From positions 1 to 36,120 of the forward strand of contig JADGPE010000016.1 of assembly GCA_017882605.1 (NCBI GenBank): a stretch of DNA of 36,120 nucleotides. The letters run 5' to 3'. Below the pieces are notes generated by a model that made no database searches, was not told the origin of the DNA, and worked only from the letters and a program-made list of their open reading frames with translations. The DNA is from Thermoleophilia bacterium. GTDB lineage: Bacteria > Actinomycetota > Thermoleophilia > Gaiellales > Gaiellaceae. Position numbers and translations under genes: made by a program. Positions within the stretch are counted from its first letter, which is position 1. Each line of letters starts with the position of its first letter. Below, piece by piece: positions 15,854 to 21,969 of the stretch.

Positions 15854-16276
15854 TTGCTGGGATGTTCGTCAGTGCCTCGACTTAGTTACAGCGAAGTGAG
15901 TCTTGATGTAGTAAGCACCCGTCGATGTTCGGTGGATGGTCGTCGGGGAGGTGTCGCCAACCCAGAGGTACGGATTTGCCAGCTCCAAGAACGGGCAGCT
16001 TCCGTCGTTGATGAGGTAGCGGCAGAACACAGACTTCGAGGCGAAGCCGGCTACCGGGAAATCTCACTTAGCCACGTCACCTTTAACGGCTACAACGCGC
16101 TCCGCTGGGAGTTTGAGGTACCCGAGCATGGCGTCCTGCTGCACAAGATCGACACGTTCTTCACCGGTAATCGCGGCGGTGATTGGGGGATCCTGGAGCA
16201 AGCCCCAGCGAGCCAATGGGGTCAAGTCTCGAGCTCATTCGATGCAATGGCAGCGAGCTTTTCCGAGACCGGCTAG
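15854..16276 (+). pseudogene. Truncated lipoprotein/sensor-type extracellular domain
   Basis: The last 75 or so residues of this 140-residue frame form a coherent domain: GYREISLSHVTFNGYNALRW, EFEVPEHGVLLHKIDTFFTG and WGILEQAPASQWGQVSSSFD. This resembles the extracellular domain at the C-terminus of actinobacterial lipoproteins and some membrane Ser/Thr kinases (pattern: weF...h..d.ff...g..w.l...aP..qw......f). The first 50 residues look unlike protein, the start would be TTG, and there is no convincing signal peptide or kinase upstream. I interpret it as a 5'-truncated remnant. Base composition is visibly lower in GC than the flanking operons. It overlaps the next frame. Confidence 0.4.
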
Positions 16277-16653
16277 CGACACGGCACAAGAAAAGTCGAA
16301 ACCGGATCGATCTTAAGAATCGCGGCTTTCATATACACCAGGTTCTCGATCAGCTCGAACAGCTGCGCCTCAAGGGTGGCCATCAAGTCGAGATCATCGA
16401 TACGACTGAGATGTCTGACGACGATCGGTTCAGTCTCTATCTGAACGAAGCGATCGTCGCAGCTCGCCGTCGATACCGAGTCCGGAGGACCTTCGGAAGT
16501 AATAGTCGCCCAGGTAAAGGACTGGGTCGTGAGGTTCCGGCGCTGATTGTCTATTCAGAGGGCTCCCAACGACCCGAAGATGTGTATCCGCATGAGAGCA
16601 GCATTGGTGAAATCACGACGATCGCGGACTATCTGCTTCGACTGACGGGATAG
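16216..16653 (+). CDS. Hypothetical protein in the low-GC island
   Basis: From residue 35 on, the frame reads like real protein: HQVLDQLEQLRLKGGHQVEI, IDTTEMSDDDRFSLYLNEAI, ARRRYRVRRTFGSNSRPG, GREVPALIVYSE and EDVYPHESSIGEITTIADYL. It gives a compact alpha/beta-looking protein of about 110 residues. The region before this is poor and the start is unclear (ATG 16216, TTG 16183, or a lost start), so the 5' end may be truncated or fused to unrelated sequence. I do not recognise the family. No ribosome site was seen. GC content is low relative to the window, suggesting acquisition by transfer. Confidence 0.5.
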   Translation: MGSSLELIRCNGSELFRDRLATRHKKSRNRIDLKNRGFHIHQVLDQLEQLRLKGGHQVEIIDTTEMSDDDRFSLYLNEAIVAARRRYRVRRTFGSNSRPGKGLGREVPALIVYSEGSQRPEDVYPHESSIGEITTIADYLLRLTG

Positions 16654-16669
16654 TGTCAAGCGATGCCCA

Positions 16670-17731
16670 TCAGATGCTGGTGTCTCCGTGAGTGAGATAC
16701 CAAGACTCGAGCCGCCCGACGGCGTCTCCAGCTCGAACTGAGAGAGGGCCGCACGCCATCCGCGCTCCACCTTTGGGACTCGGTATGAACCCGGAACGGA
16801 GCATTGCTCGTTTCGTCCACCACCGCGGGTCGTGATACGTGCACGTCACGCTGTGACAACCCTCCGTGATGAGACTCGACCACGCGTCGGTGATGAGCGC
16901 GCGCATCGCGGCGTAGTCGCGAACGAGCAGATCCGCGATGACGCCGCGCCGACCAGCAGACTCCTCGACTGCTCCGATGACGACGAATCCACGAAGCGTG
17001 CCTCTTGGATCTCGCACTGCGCGAATGCGCCAATCAGCATCCGGCTGCTCACTCCAACGCCAATGAATATACGCCGCATCACGCACACGAATGCACCGCG
17101 CAAAGCCGGCGGAATCCCGCGCGAGGTCGTCGACGTCGTTACCCGGAGCCCCGAGATCCTCCACTGTGAGATTTGGTCGATGACCACTCAATACCGCACC
17201 ACAGACCCGTAGCGGACGCGTGAGCGAGGCAGGAAGCCTTTCGTCACGATCCTGGTAGCGGATCCAGTGCCGAGCTCTCTTCAACTGAACCGTCCCTGCG
17301 TACTGTGTGAATACGTGCCCCGACCTGTCATTGACGTGGCCGAGGTTCAGGTCGAACCCGTGGTCGGACTCGAGGAATGTCTCGACGAGTTGCTGCGATC
17401 CACCGCGTCCTCGGCACTCGGGGGAGATCATCAGGTCGCAGCCCGTCGCCAGGCGAAGTCTGCGTCCGTCGACCCAGACCGAGGTCGGAATGTGGGCGAT
17501 CGAGCCGACCGGTCGCCCGTCGTGCTCGAGGATGCCGATGAGAGCCGGCCCCTCAGGCCCCTGCTGGAACAGCCAGCGCCACTCGGCGAGCGACCGCTCT
17601 CGGAAGATCGCCGAGTACATCTCGACGAGCGATGCCTCATCCCCCGGGATGTAAGGCCTGACCCGAAGCCCGGTTGAAGACTCCGGAACGGTCTCGGAAA
17701 ATGGAAGGACGCTCGACGCCGAAGGCACCAC
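16670..17731 (-). CDS. GNAT-family N-acetyltransferase (two-domain type)
   Basis: A 353-residue acetyltransferase of a type often found in polysaccharide gene regions. The N-terminal half has GLRVRPYIPGDEASLVEMYS, RSLAEWRWLFQQGPEGPALI, the strand DGRPVGSIAHIPTSVWVDGR and the acetyl-CoA loop ISPECRGRGGSQQLVETFL (motif A, RGRGG). The C-terminal half repeats a GNAT-like fold (VRDAAYIHWRWSEQPDADW, VIADLLVRDYAAMRALITDA). The acceptor is unknown. The start GTG at 17731 (or the next GTG, 17728) follows a GGGAGAG ribosome site and lacks the TANNNT leaderless layout of its neighbours. Codon and base usage are lower in GC. It is the one apparently intact gene in the tRNA-Lys island. Confidence 0.8.
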   Translation of the reverse strand: MVPSASSVLPFSETVPESSTGLRVRPYIPGDEASLVEMYSAIFRERSLAEWRWLFQQGPEGPALIGILEHDGRPVGSIAHIPTSVWVDGRRLRLATGCDLMISPECRGRGGSQQLVETFLESDHGFDLNLGHVNDRSGHVFTQYAGTVQLKRARHWIRYQDRDERLPASLTRPLRVCGAVLSGHRPNLTVEDLGAPGNDVDDLARDSAGFARCIRVRDAAYIHWRWSEQPDADWRIRAVRDPRGTLRGFVVIGAVEESAGRRGVIADLLVRDYAAMRALITDAWSSLITEGCHSVTCTYHDPRWWTKRAMLRSGFIPSPKGGARMACGPLSVRAGDAVGRLESWYLTHGDTSI

Positions 17732-18177
17732 AACTCTCCCTTGCGTGCAGGACTCGCCGCCAGGGTTATCTCAAGGCAACTCGGCATCGCGCAAGACCCT
17801 CCCGACAGACCTGGCCGGAAACACCGGCTTTCTTGCCCCGAGCGTTAGGCACGAAAGCGAAGTGGGGCGACTCGTGCGCCGTTTACCGCAACCAGCCGGG
17901 CCACTGAAACACGTGCAAACAAGAGGGTGCGCCCAGACGCGCCCAGCCAGCGACCCGCTCCAGGTCAGTGGATTAGTCCTCGTGCGCGTGCGCGGGTGAA
18001 CAACACCAGACAGAGAGTGCTGCGCTAGATCCTCTCCGACGTTGTCCGCCAAATGGCGGGGGCTTCTTCGGCGGCGATCTTGCCAAGCAACTCCTCACAG
18101 CCCGCTACGAGCCGTGAGCTCTTATAGCCGACCCACTCCTGCAAGCAGTCCGGGTCCGGGACGGAAACGGCGCGAGG
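17732..18177. other. Gene-poor stretch inside the island
   Basis: No supported gene. Short frames exist on both strands without recognisable motifs. A short direct repeat of GCGCCCAG occurs near 17930-17945. One minus-strand frame ending near 18025 has a protein-like tail (AGCEELLGKIAAEEAPAIWR) but its upstream part is not credible, so it is not called. Confidence 0.4.
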
Positions 18178-18350
18178 TGAACTTCGCGCCCTATCCGCCG
18201 TCGGAGTTCGCGCCAGAACTGCTGACGAATCACATCGCGCTGGTCGCAGAGGACGCGGGCGAGGTTGTCGGCTGCGTGTACGCCGCCGCGCCGAGCGATG
18301 ACCACGGGTTTGTTTTCGGCCTCCGCTCGGATACTTCGCGCCAACGTTGA
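18178..18350 (+). pseudogene. GNAT acetyltransferase fragment
   Basis: The reading frame encodes EFAPELLTNHIALVAEDAGE, VVGCVYAAAPSDDHGFVFGL and then terminates after RSDTSRQR. This looks like the middle of a GNAT domain (the beta2-beta4 strands with a following V-F-G-L), cut off just before the acetyl-CoA-binding motif A. No start or ribosome site is visible. It is consistent with a decayed gene in the island. Confidence 0.4.
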
Positions 18351-18510
18351 GCAGCCTCTCAGGGGTCGGCAAGACTCGGCGAACACTGGCCCAGGCGAAT
18401 TCGCTCGCAACCTCTGGCGTGTCGAAGGCGACCGCTGCCGCACCTCCCCCGAGCGTGAGCACGACGGGTACTTCTGTTCAGAAGCATCTAGGAAATGCCT
18501 TCGGCTGATC

Positions 18511-18939
18511 TCAGGCCGGAGTCGCCGGCAAGCCTGCCGCAGCCAAGTCGGCACGCTCGGCAGGTGTGACCTCGTACGGAGCGCCAGGCTCGGCGCCGAT
18601 CACGAGCACGACGGTGTTGTCCGACAGCGCGACGGCAGACCGGATCGTGTTCACGTCGAGGGCGCTCACAAAGGTGCCTGCCGGTGCGTCAACGTCCTGA
18701 CCGTCCACCTGAAAACGCGCGTGTCCTCGGTGGACGAAGTACAACTCCTGGTGCTGCTCGTCGGTGGGATCCGCGTGGTCGTGCTCGCCGATGATGCGAT
18801 CGCCGGCCTGCCGGGCGGTGTAGGCGTTGACACCGAACGCGGTGATCCCGAAGTGATTGCGAACCGGCGTCCACTTCGCGTCTGCGTAAGCGACGTCGGC
18901 GGCTGGGATGTCGGTCAGCGACGCGTGGGCGGCGGACAT
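18511..18939 (-). CDS. Cupin-domain protein
   Basis: A 142-residue single-domain cupin. The first cupin motif is seen as GEHDHADPTDEQHQELYFVH followed by RGHARFQVDG, giving the H-x-H...E...G metal-binding pattern. The second is weaker (PAGTFVSALDVNTIRSAVAL). The tail GAEPGAPYEVTPAERADLAA is common in small bacterial cupins. No substrate can be assigned. The ATG at 18939 is favoured over an upstream read-in to 19053 because TAGAAT (18947-18952) ends 7 bases before it. It diverges from the ABM-like gene. It marks the return to normal high-GC, well-packed coding after the island. Confidence 0.87.
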   Translation of the reverse strand: MSAAHASLTDIPAADVAYADAKWTPVRNHFGITAFGVNAYTARQAGDRIIGEHDHADPTDEQHQELYFVHRGHARFQVDGQDVDAPAGTFVSALDVNTIRSAVALSDNTVVLVIGAEPGAPYEVTPAERADLAAAGLPATPA

Positions 18940-18946
18940 GGCGGCG

Positions 18947-18952
18947 ATTCTA
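18947..18952 (-). promoter_or_regulatory. Putative -10 (TAGAAT) of the cupin gene, leaderless layout
   Basis: TAGAAT on the minus strand, then seven bases, then the ATG at 18939. It is one of the best matches to a TATAAT-like -10 in the window. Confidence 0.55.
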
Positions 18953-19067
18953 GTGGCGGCCTGGTCAAGGCCTGGACGATCGGGGAGACTGCGTTTTGCC
19001 GACTGTGTTCTTCCGGCGTGGGACGATCCCGCGCCGCGGCACGGCGGCACCATCGAGGAGAGTGCTC

Positions 19068-19352
19068 ATGTATGCCACCGTGCGGACGTACTCGGCAGGC
19101 CCGGAGCTCGCAGACGGGCTCGTCGGCAAGGCAGACGACGTCAAGAGCCTGATCAGCGGAATCGACGGATTCAAGGCGTACTACCTGGTTCGCACCGACG
19201 ACGGCGCGGTGTCGATCAGCGTCTACGAGAACGAGGCGGGCGCCGCTGAATCGACTACCGCCGCCGCGGCCTGGATCCAGGAGAACCTTCCCGGGCTCGT
19301 CGGCACCACGCCCCGGGTCTCGGCCGGTGAGGTCGTGATCGACGCCGCCTAG
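19068..19352 (+). CDS. Small antibiotic-biosynthesis-monooxygenase (ABM)-like protein
   Basis: A 94-residue protein with a ferredoxin-like ABM pattern: MYATVRTYSAGPELADGLVG, ISGIDGFKAYYLVRTDDGAV, SISVYENEAGAAESTTAAAA and WIQENLPGLVG. Members are often small haem- or quinone-linked monooxygenases or stress proteins of unknown substrate. The ATG at 19068 is chosen because GAGGAG lies seven bases upstream; longer frames to 18996 lack support. This gene uses a classical ribosome site, unlike many neighbours. A strong hairpin follows the stop. Confidence 0.78.
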   Translation: MYATVRTYSAGPELADGLVGKADDVKSLISGIDGFKAYYLVRTDDGAVSISVYENEAGAAESTTAAAAWIQENLPGLVGTTPRVSAGEVVIDAA

Positions 19353-19362
19353 AGGCGACGCC

Positions 19363-19394
19363 GCCCCTGTGCCGCTCGCCCGCGGCACAGGGGC
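19363..19394 (+). terminator. 13-bp perfect hairpin after the ABM-like gene
   Basis: GCCCCTGTGCCGC, loop TCGCCC, GCGGCACAGGGGC. It starts 10 bases after the stop at 19352 and has no T-tract, as is common for hairpin terminators in GC-rich actinobacteria. The next gene's putative -10 begins two bases after it. Confidence 0.7.
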
Positions 19395-19395
19395 A

Positions 19396-19401
19396 TAGAC
19401 T
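19396..19401 (+). promoter_or_regulatory. Putative -10 (TAGACT), leaderless layout
   Basis: TAGACT, six bases, then GTG at 19408. The upstream terminator hairpin would occupy the spacer and -35 region. Confidence 0.5.
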
Positions 19402-19407
19402 CGGACC

Positions 19408-19809
19408 GTGCACACGCCGTTTCGGTTCCTGTTGCGCGTGCTCGGGATCAGCGCCCTCGTCGCGGGCGGTCTCGCGCTCGCCTTCGCGGTGCTCGTCGTG
19501 GTGGTGCTGCTCGGGCCACTCGTCTTCTGGGTCGCGTGGAACGTGCTCAACTTCGCCTCGGCCGTCGGGTTGCCGGAGCTCGGCTTCTGGGGGATCGTGC
19601 TCGCGACGCTCTTCCTCGTCGCCGGCTGGGGCGGCAAGGTCTTGATCGCCGGCATCGTCTTCCTGGTCGATCCCTCCTGGTTCCACGGCTCCGCCGAGGT
19701 GCGTTGGCCCGAGCCGGCGTTCCGCAACTTCGTCGCGGTGGCTCTGCTCGCGCTGCTCGCAGCGCGTCCGCACACGCGCGCGCACGAACAGTCGCGCTCG
19801 CGTCGCTGA
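19408..19809 (+). CDS. Small membrane protein of unknown function
   Basis: A 133-residue protein with three or four hydrophobic segments (LGISALVAGGLALAFAVLVV, GPLVFWVAWNVLNFASAVGL, FWGIVLATLFLVAGWGGKVL and a shorter one before the C-terminus) and a basic His/Arg tail. No family recognised. The GTG start is supported by the TAGACT hexamer 6 bases upstream. It is followed after 9 bases by the next gene, so the two probably share a transcript. Confidence 0.65.
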   Translation: MHTPFRFLLRVLGISALVAGGLALAFAVLVVVVLLGPLVFWVAWNVLNFASAVGLPELGFWGIVLATLFLVAGWGGKVLIAGIVFLVDPSWFHGSAEVRWPEPAFRNFVAVALLALLAARPHTRAHEQSRSRR

Positions 19810-19818
19810 GGACAAGCG

Positions 19819-20415
19819 ATGCCGCTACAGAACCGGGTCACGCCCCTCGGCGAACTGATCGCCGATCCCGCGCGTGGGCTCGTGTACGGAAACCGCGGTT
19901 GCCTGCACGACGCGCACCGGAACATCGTGCGGCGCTTCCAGGTCAAGCGTTGGATCGCCTGCCGCCTCGAGTTCAAGGAGCGGCGTCGCGTCGAGAAGCT
20001 GCCACCGGGCCGCTTCACCGAGCTCTTCTTCCTCGATGAGGCGACCGCGTTCTCAGCCGGCCATCGGCCCTGCGCGGAGTGTCGGCGCGAGGACTACAAC
20101 CGCTTCATGCAGCTCGTCGGCGAGAAGCGAGCCGACGCGATCGACGCGCGGCTGCACGCCGAGCGACTCGGTCCGCGCCACAGTGTGGTGGTCGCCGATC
20201 TTCCCGATGCCACATTCGTGCTGCGGGACGATGCCCCTTGGCTCGTGCTCGGGACCGAGCTGCTGCGCTGGTCACCGGCCGGGTACACCGAGCGCCTAGC
20301 ACGGCCTCGCAACGGAGAAGCGACGGTGATCACACCACCGTCGCTTCTCGGCGTCCTCCGCGCCGGTTTCACCGGGGCCGTGCCCCTCCTGCACGGGAGC
20401 GCTAGAAGCCGTTGA
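19819..20415 (+). CDS. Conserved uncharacterised protein with a PCAEC motif
   Basis: A 198-residue protein that I recognise only as a recurring uncharacterised bacterial family. It opens MPLQNRVTPLGELIADPARG, LVYGNRGCLHDAHRNIVRRF, then WIACRLEFKERRRVEK, FTELFFLDEATAFSAGHRPC and AECRREDYNRFM. The HRPCAECRR element with its paired Cys and His could bind a metal, but no other part of a zinc site is obvious. The end reads ATVITPPSLLGVLRAGF. GAGGA lies about 8 bases before the ATG. A 14-bp hairpin sits inside the 3' part of the frame, and the last 14 bases overlap a convergent microprotein gene. Confidence 0.75.
   Translation: MPLQNRVTPLGELIADPARGLVYGNRGCLHDAHRNIVRRFQVKRWIACRLEFKERRRVEKLPPGRFTELFFLDEATAFSAGHRPCAECRREDYNRFMQLVGEKRADAIDARLHAERLGPRHSVVVADLPDATFVLRDDAPWLVLGTELLRWSPAGYTERLARPRNGEATVITPPSLLGVLRAGFTGAVPLLHGSARSR
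20315..20349. repeat. 14-bp perfect hairpin within the 3' end of the PCAEC gene
   Basis: GAGAAGCGACGGTG, loop ATCACAC, CACCGTCGCTTCTC. It is terminator-like in strength but lies 66 bases before the stop codon. It might terminate the convergent minus-strand operon, whose last stop is at 20402, or act on the plus-strand transcript. Confidence 0.65.
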
Positions 20416-20554
20416 CGCGGTGAGGTTTCTGCCAGGCGACGCGGATCAGCTCCGCCTCCGCCTCGACGAGCCCGAGCTCGGGACGGGAACTGCCGGCCGC
20501 CTGTTTGCGATTCAGGCGCCGTGGCGCCGTCGTGTCCCACGAAAGACGGTTCAT
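20402..20554 (-). CDS. 50-residue microprotein coupled to the DUF4097 gene
   Basis: A short frame from ATG 20552-20554 to TAG 20402-20404. Its ATG overlaps the TGA of the DUF4097 gene (ATGA), the same coupling used by most real gene pairs in this window. The product starts MNRLSWDTTAPRRLNRKQAA, continues with an acidic/aliphatic stretch (PELGLVEAEAELIRVAWQ) that could form one amphipathic helix, and ends KPHRVNGF. It is rich in Arg/Ala, has no membrane segment or Cys, and no family is recognised. Being the third gene of an RHH-DUF4097 operon, it may be a partner of those proteins. Support is positional, not by homology. Confidence 0.5.
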   Translation of the reverse strand: MNRLSWDTTAPRRLNRKQAAGSSRPELGLVEAEAELIRVAWQKPHRVNGF

Positions 20555-21396
20555 GCGTGCACCCCCTGTGTGCTGTCGGAGGGCGCCGGGGCCCTCGTGA
20601 TCCTGATGTCGCCGCTCACGGTCTTCGCGCGGATCTCGACGAGCGGCCCGTCGCCGGCGGGCACGTCGCCCGACAGTTCCAGCTCCGAGCGCGTGTCGCC
20701 GCTCACGGTGTTGCAGTCGAGGAAGACCTTCGAGCCGCGGCGGACTGCGATCGAGACGTCGCCGGACACGGCGTGCGCCGAGACGTTCCCCCGCATGACG
20801 GCGCCGTGATCCTGGTCGCCGCTGACCGTGTTGACGCTGACGTTGTCGTACGCCTCGCCGATCGTCACGTCCCCCGATGCGGAGTTGACGTTGATCGGGC
20901 CGCGCACGGACTCGATGTCGACGTCGCCAGATGCGTTCTGCACGTTCACCGCGTCGCCCGCCTCGCGGATGCTCACGTCGCCGCTCGCGCTCTTGACGTT
21001 CACGCCACCCGTGATGCGATCGGCCTCGACGTCGCCGGACGCGGTCGAGACATTGAGCCCGCCGAGCACGCCGTGGGCGACCAGGTCGGCCGACTTCGTC
21101 TTCGTGCTGAGACCGGATCCCTCCGGACAGCGAACCCGGCAGGTGATCCCCTGACGCCCGAACATCTGACCGAGGTTGAATCCCCGCTTGTTCGGCACGT
21201 CGACGATCACCTGCGGCCGGCCGCTGTGCTCGCGCAACTCCACGGTGGCCTCGTCGACGAGGCGCTGGGATTCTTCGTCGTAGGCGATCAGCTCGACCTC
21301 CACGCGGCCGTCGACGGCTGCGTCGACCGTGATGTCTCCGGCGGCGAGCCGGATCTCGAGCTCGGCCGGCCCTGCGACCTCGAATGACTGCTGCAT
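20551..21396 (-). CDS. DUF4097 family beta-strand-repeat protein
   Basis: A 281-residue protein dominated by a regular repeat of about 19-22 residues built on [ST]-x-SGD[VI] (STASGDVEADRI, KSASGDVSIREA, QNASGDVDIESV, NSASGDVTIGEA, NTVSGDQDHGAV, HAVSGDVSIAV, NTVSGDTRSEL, KTVSGDIRITR), predicting a right-handed beta-helix or solenoid, as in DUF4097 proteins. It has no signal peptide or membrane segment, unlike many relatives. The N-terminal 60 residues hold MQQSFEVAGPAELEIRLAAG, DITVDAAVDGRVEVELIAY, which may be a cap. AGGAGGAG lies just before the ATG at 21396. It is downstream of an RHH protein by 10 bases and coupled to a microprotein. The function of the family is not established. Confidence 0.87.
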   Translation of the reverse strand: MQQSFEVAGPAELEIRLAAGDITVDAAVDGRVEVELIAYDEESQRLVDEATVELREHSGRPQVIVDVPNKRGFNLGQMFGRQGITCRVRCPEGSGLSTKTKSADLVAHGVLGGLNVSTASGDVEADRITGGVNVKSASGDVSIREAGDAVNVQNASGDVDIESVRGPINVNSASGDVTIGEAYDNVSVNTVSGDQDHGAVMRGNVSAHAVSGDVSIAVRRGSKVFLDCNTVSGDTRSELELSGDVPAGDGPLVEIRAKTVSGDIRITRAPAPSDSTQGVHA

Positions 21397-21406
21397 CTCG
21401 CTCCTC

Positions 21407-21856
21407 CTAACTCTGGGCGTAGCCCGACAGGCGCTTGCCGCTGACCTGGACTGGGCGCGACTCGGCTGCGCGCGCGATCGCGCGCACGAGCCACGCGTTG
21501 GTCGAGACGCCCTCGCGGTCGGCCGCCTTCTCGACGGCCGTCTTGAGCGACTCGGGGAGGCGCAGGCTGATCCGCGCCGAGAGCTCTTCGCCCGCCATGC
21601 CCGCGGCATCGCCGGGGGCGTCGACGAACACGAGCTCGGGCTCCTGGCCGGCGAGGCGAACCTCGATGTGGCCGGAGGGCAGTTTCGAAGAGAGCTCCAC
21701 CGCTGCCTGCGAGAACAGGTCGAGCAGCTTCAGCCGCAGGTTCGATCCGAGCGCCTCGGTGAGGCGCTGCGCGACCTGCGCAGACCGCTCGTCGCCGAGC
21801 TCGCCGAGATTCTGGAGGTCCTGCTGGAGCCCTTCGAGCACAATCGTCAAGTTCAT
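21407..21856 (-). CDS. Ribbon-helix-helix protein, probable autoregulator
   Basis: A 149-residue protein. Residues 94-131 (ARISLRLPESLKTAVEKAAD, REGVSTNAWLVRAIARA) form a classic ribbon-helix-helix/HicB-type DNA-binding unit. The first 60 residues are helical with a Leu/Gln-rich pattern (QQDLQNLGELGDERSAQVAQ), probably oligomerising, and 61-80 carry a beta-rich GHIEVRLAGQEPELVFVDA. It is the first gene of an operon with DUF4097 and the microprotein. Directly before its ATG lies a perfect palindrome overlapping the -10, so negative autoregulation is likely. The possible alternative as an antitoxin is not supported, because neither neighbour resembles a toxin. Confidence 0.82.
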   Translation of the reverse strand: MNLTIVLEGLQQDLQNLGELGDERSAQVAQRLTEALGSNLRLKLLDLFSQAAVELSSKLPSGHIEVRLAGQEPELVFVDAPGDAAGMAGEELSARISLRLPESLKTAVEKAADREGVSTNAWLVRAIARAAESRPVQVSGKRLSGYAQS

Positions 21857-21858
21857 GA

Positions 21859-21894
21859 TGATGTCACTATGACATCAGAAGCGATGTCTGTCAA
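21859..21894 (-). promoter_or_regulatory. Leaderless promoter with operator palindrome for the RHH operon
   Basis: On the minus strand: -35 TTGACA (21889-21894), 17-base spacer, -10 CATAGT (21866-21871), then nine bases to the ATG at 21856. A perfect 8-bp palindrome TGATGTCA-CTA-TGACATCA (21859-21877) covers the -10 and the probable transcription start. A further GATGTC half site lies in the spacer (21883-21888). This is the only promoter here with both a textbook -35 and spacing. Confidence 0.7.
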
Positions 21895-21954
21895 GCGTCA
21901 ATTGGCTGCACGGATGCTGCCTGCGTGCTGGACGCCGCTTGCGGAGCCAGCGAG

Positions 21955-21960
21955 TACCCT
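21955..21960 (+). promoter_or_regulatory. Putative -10 (TACCCT) of the sensor kinase
   Basis: TACCCT followed by nine bases and GTG at 21970. It supports this start over the upstream ATG at 21925. Confidence 0.45.
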
Positions 21961-21969
21961 GCACAGGTC

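Noticed and set aside
18025-18462. Minus-strand frame of 145 codons in the island
   Set aside because: The C-terminal 40 residues look protein-like, but the middle is Arg-rich read-through over the GNAT fragment; there is no ribosome site and no family match.
15341-18510. A second attachment site (repeat of the tRNA-Lys 3' end)
   Set aside because: Scanning by eye found no second copy of the T-arm/acceptor sequence; an exact string search with mismatches would be needed.
21925-21969. ATG at 21925 as the start of the sensor kinase
   Set aside because: The extra 15 residues are not domain-like, and a TACCCT hexamer at 21955-21960 would then lie within the coding sequence; GTG 21970 fits the promoter pattern.
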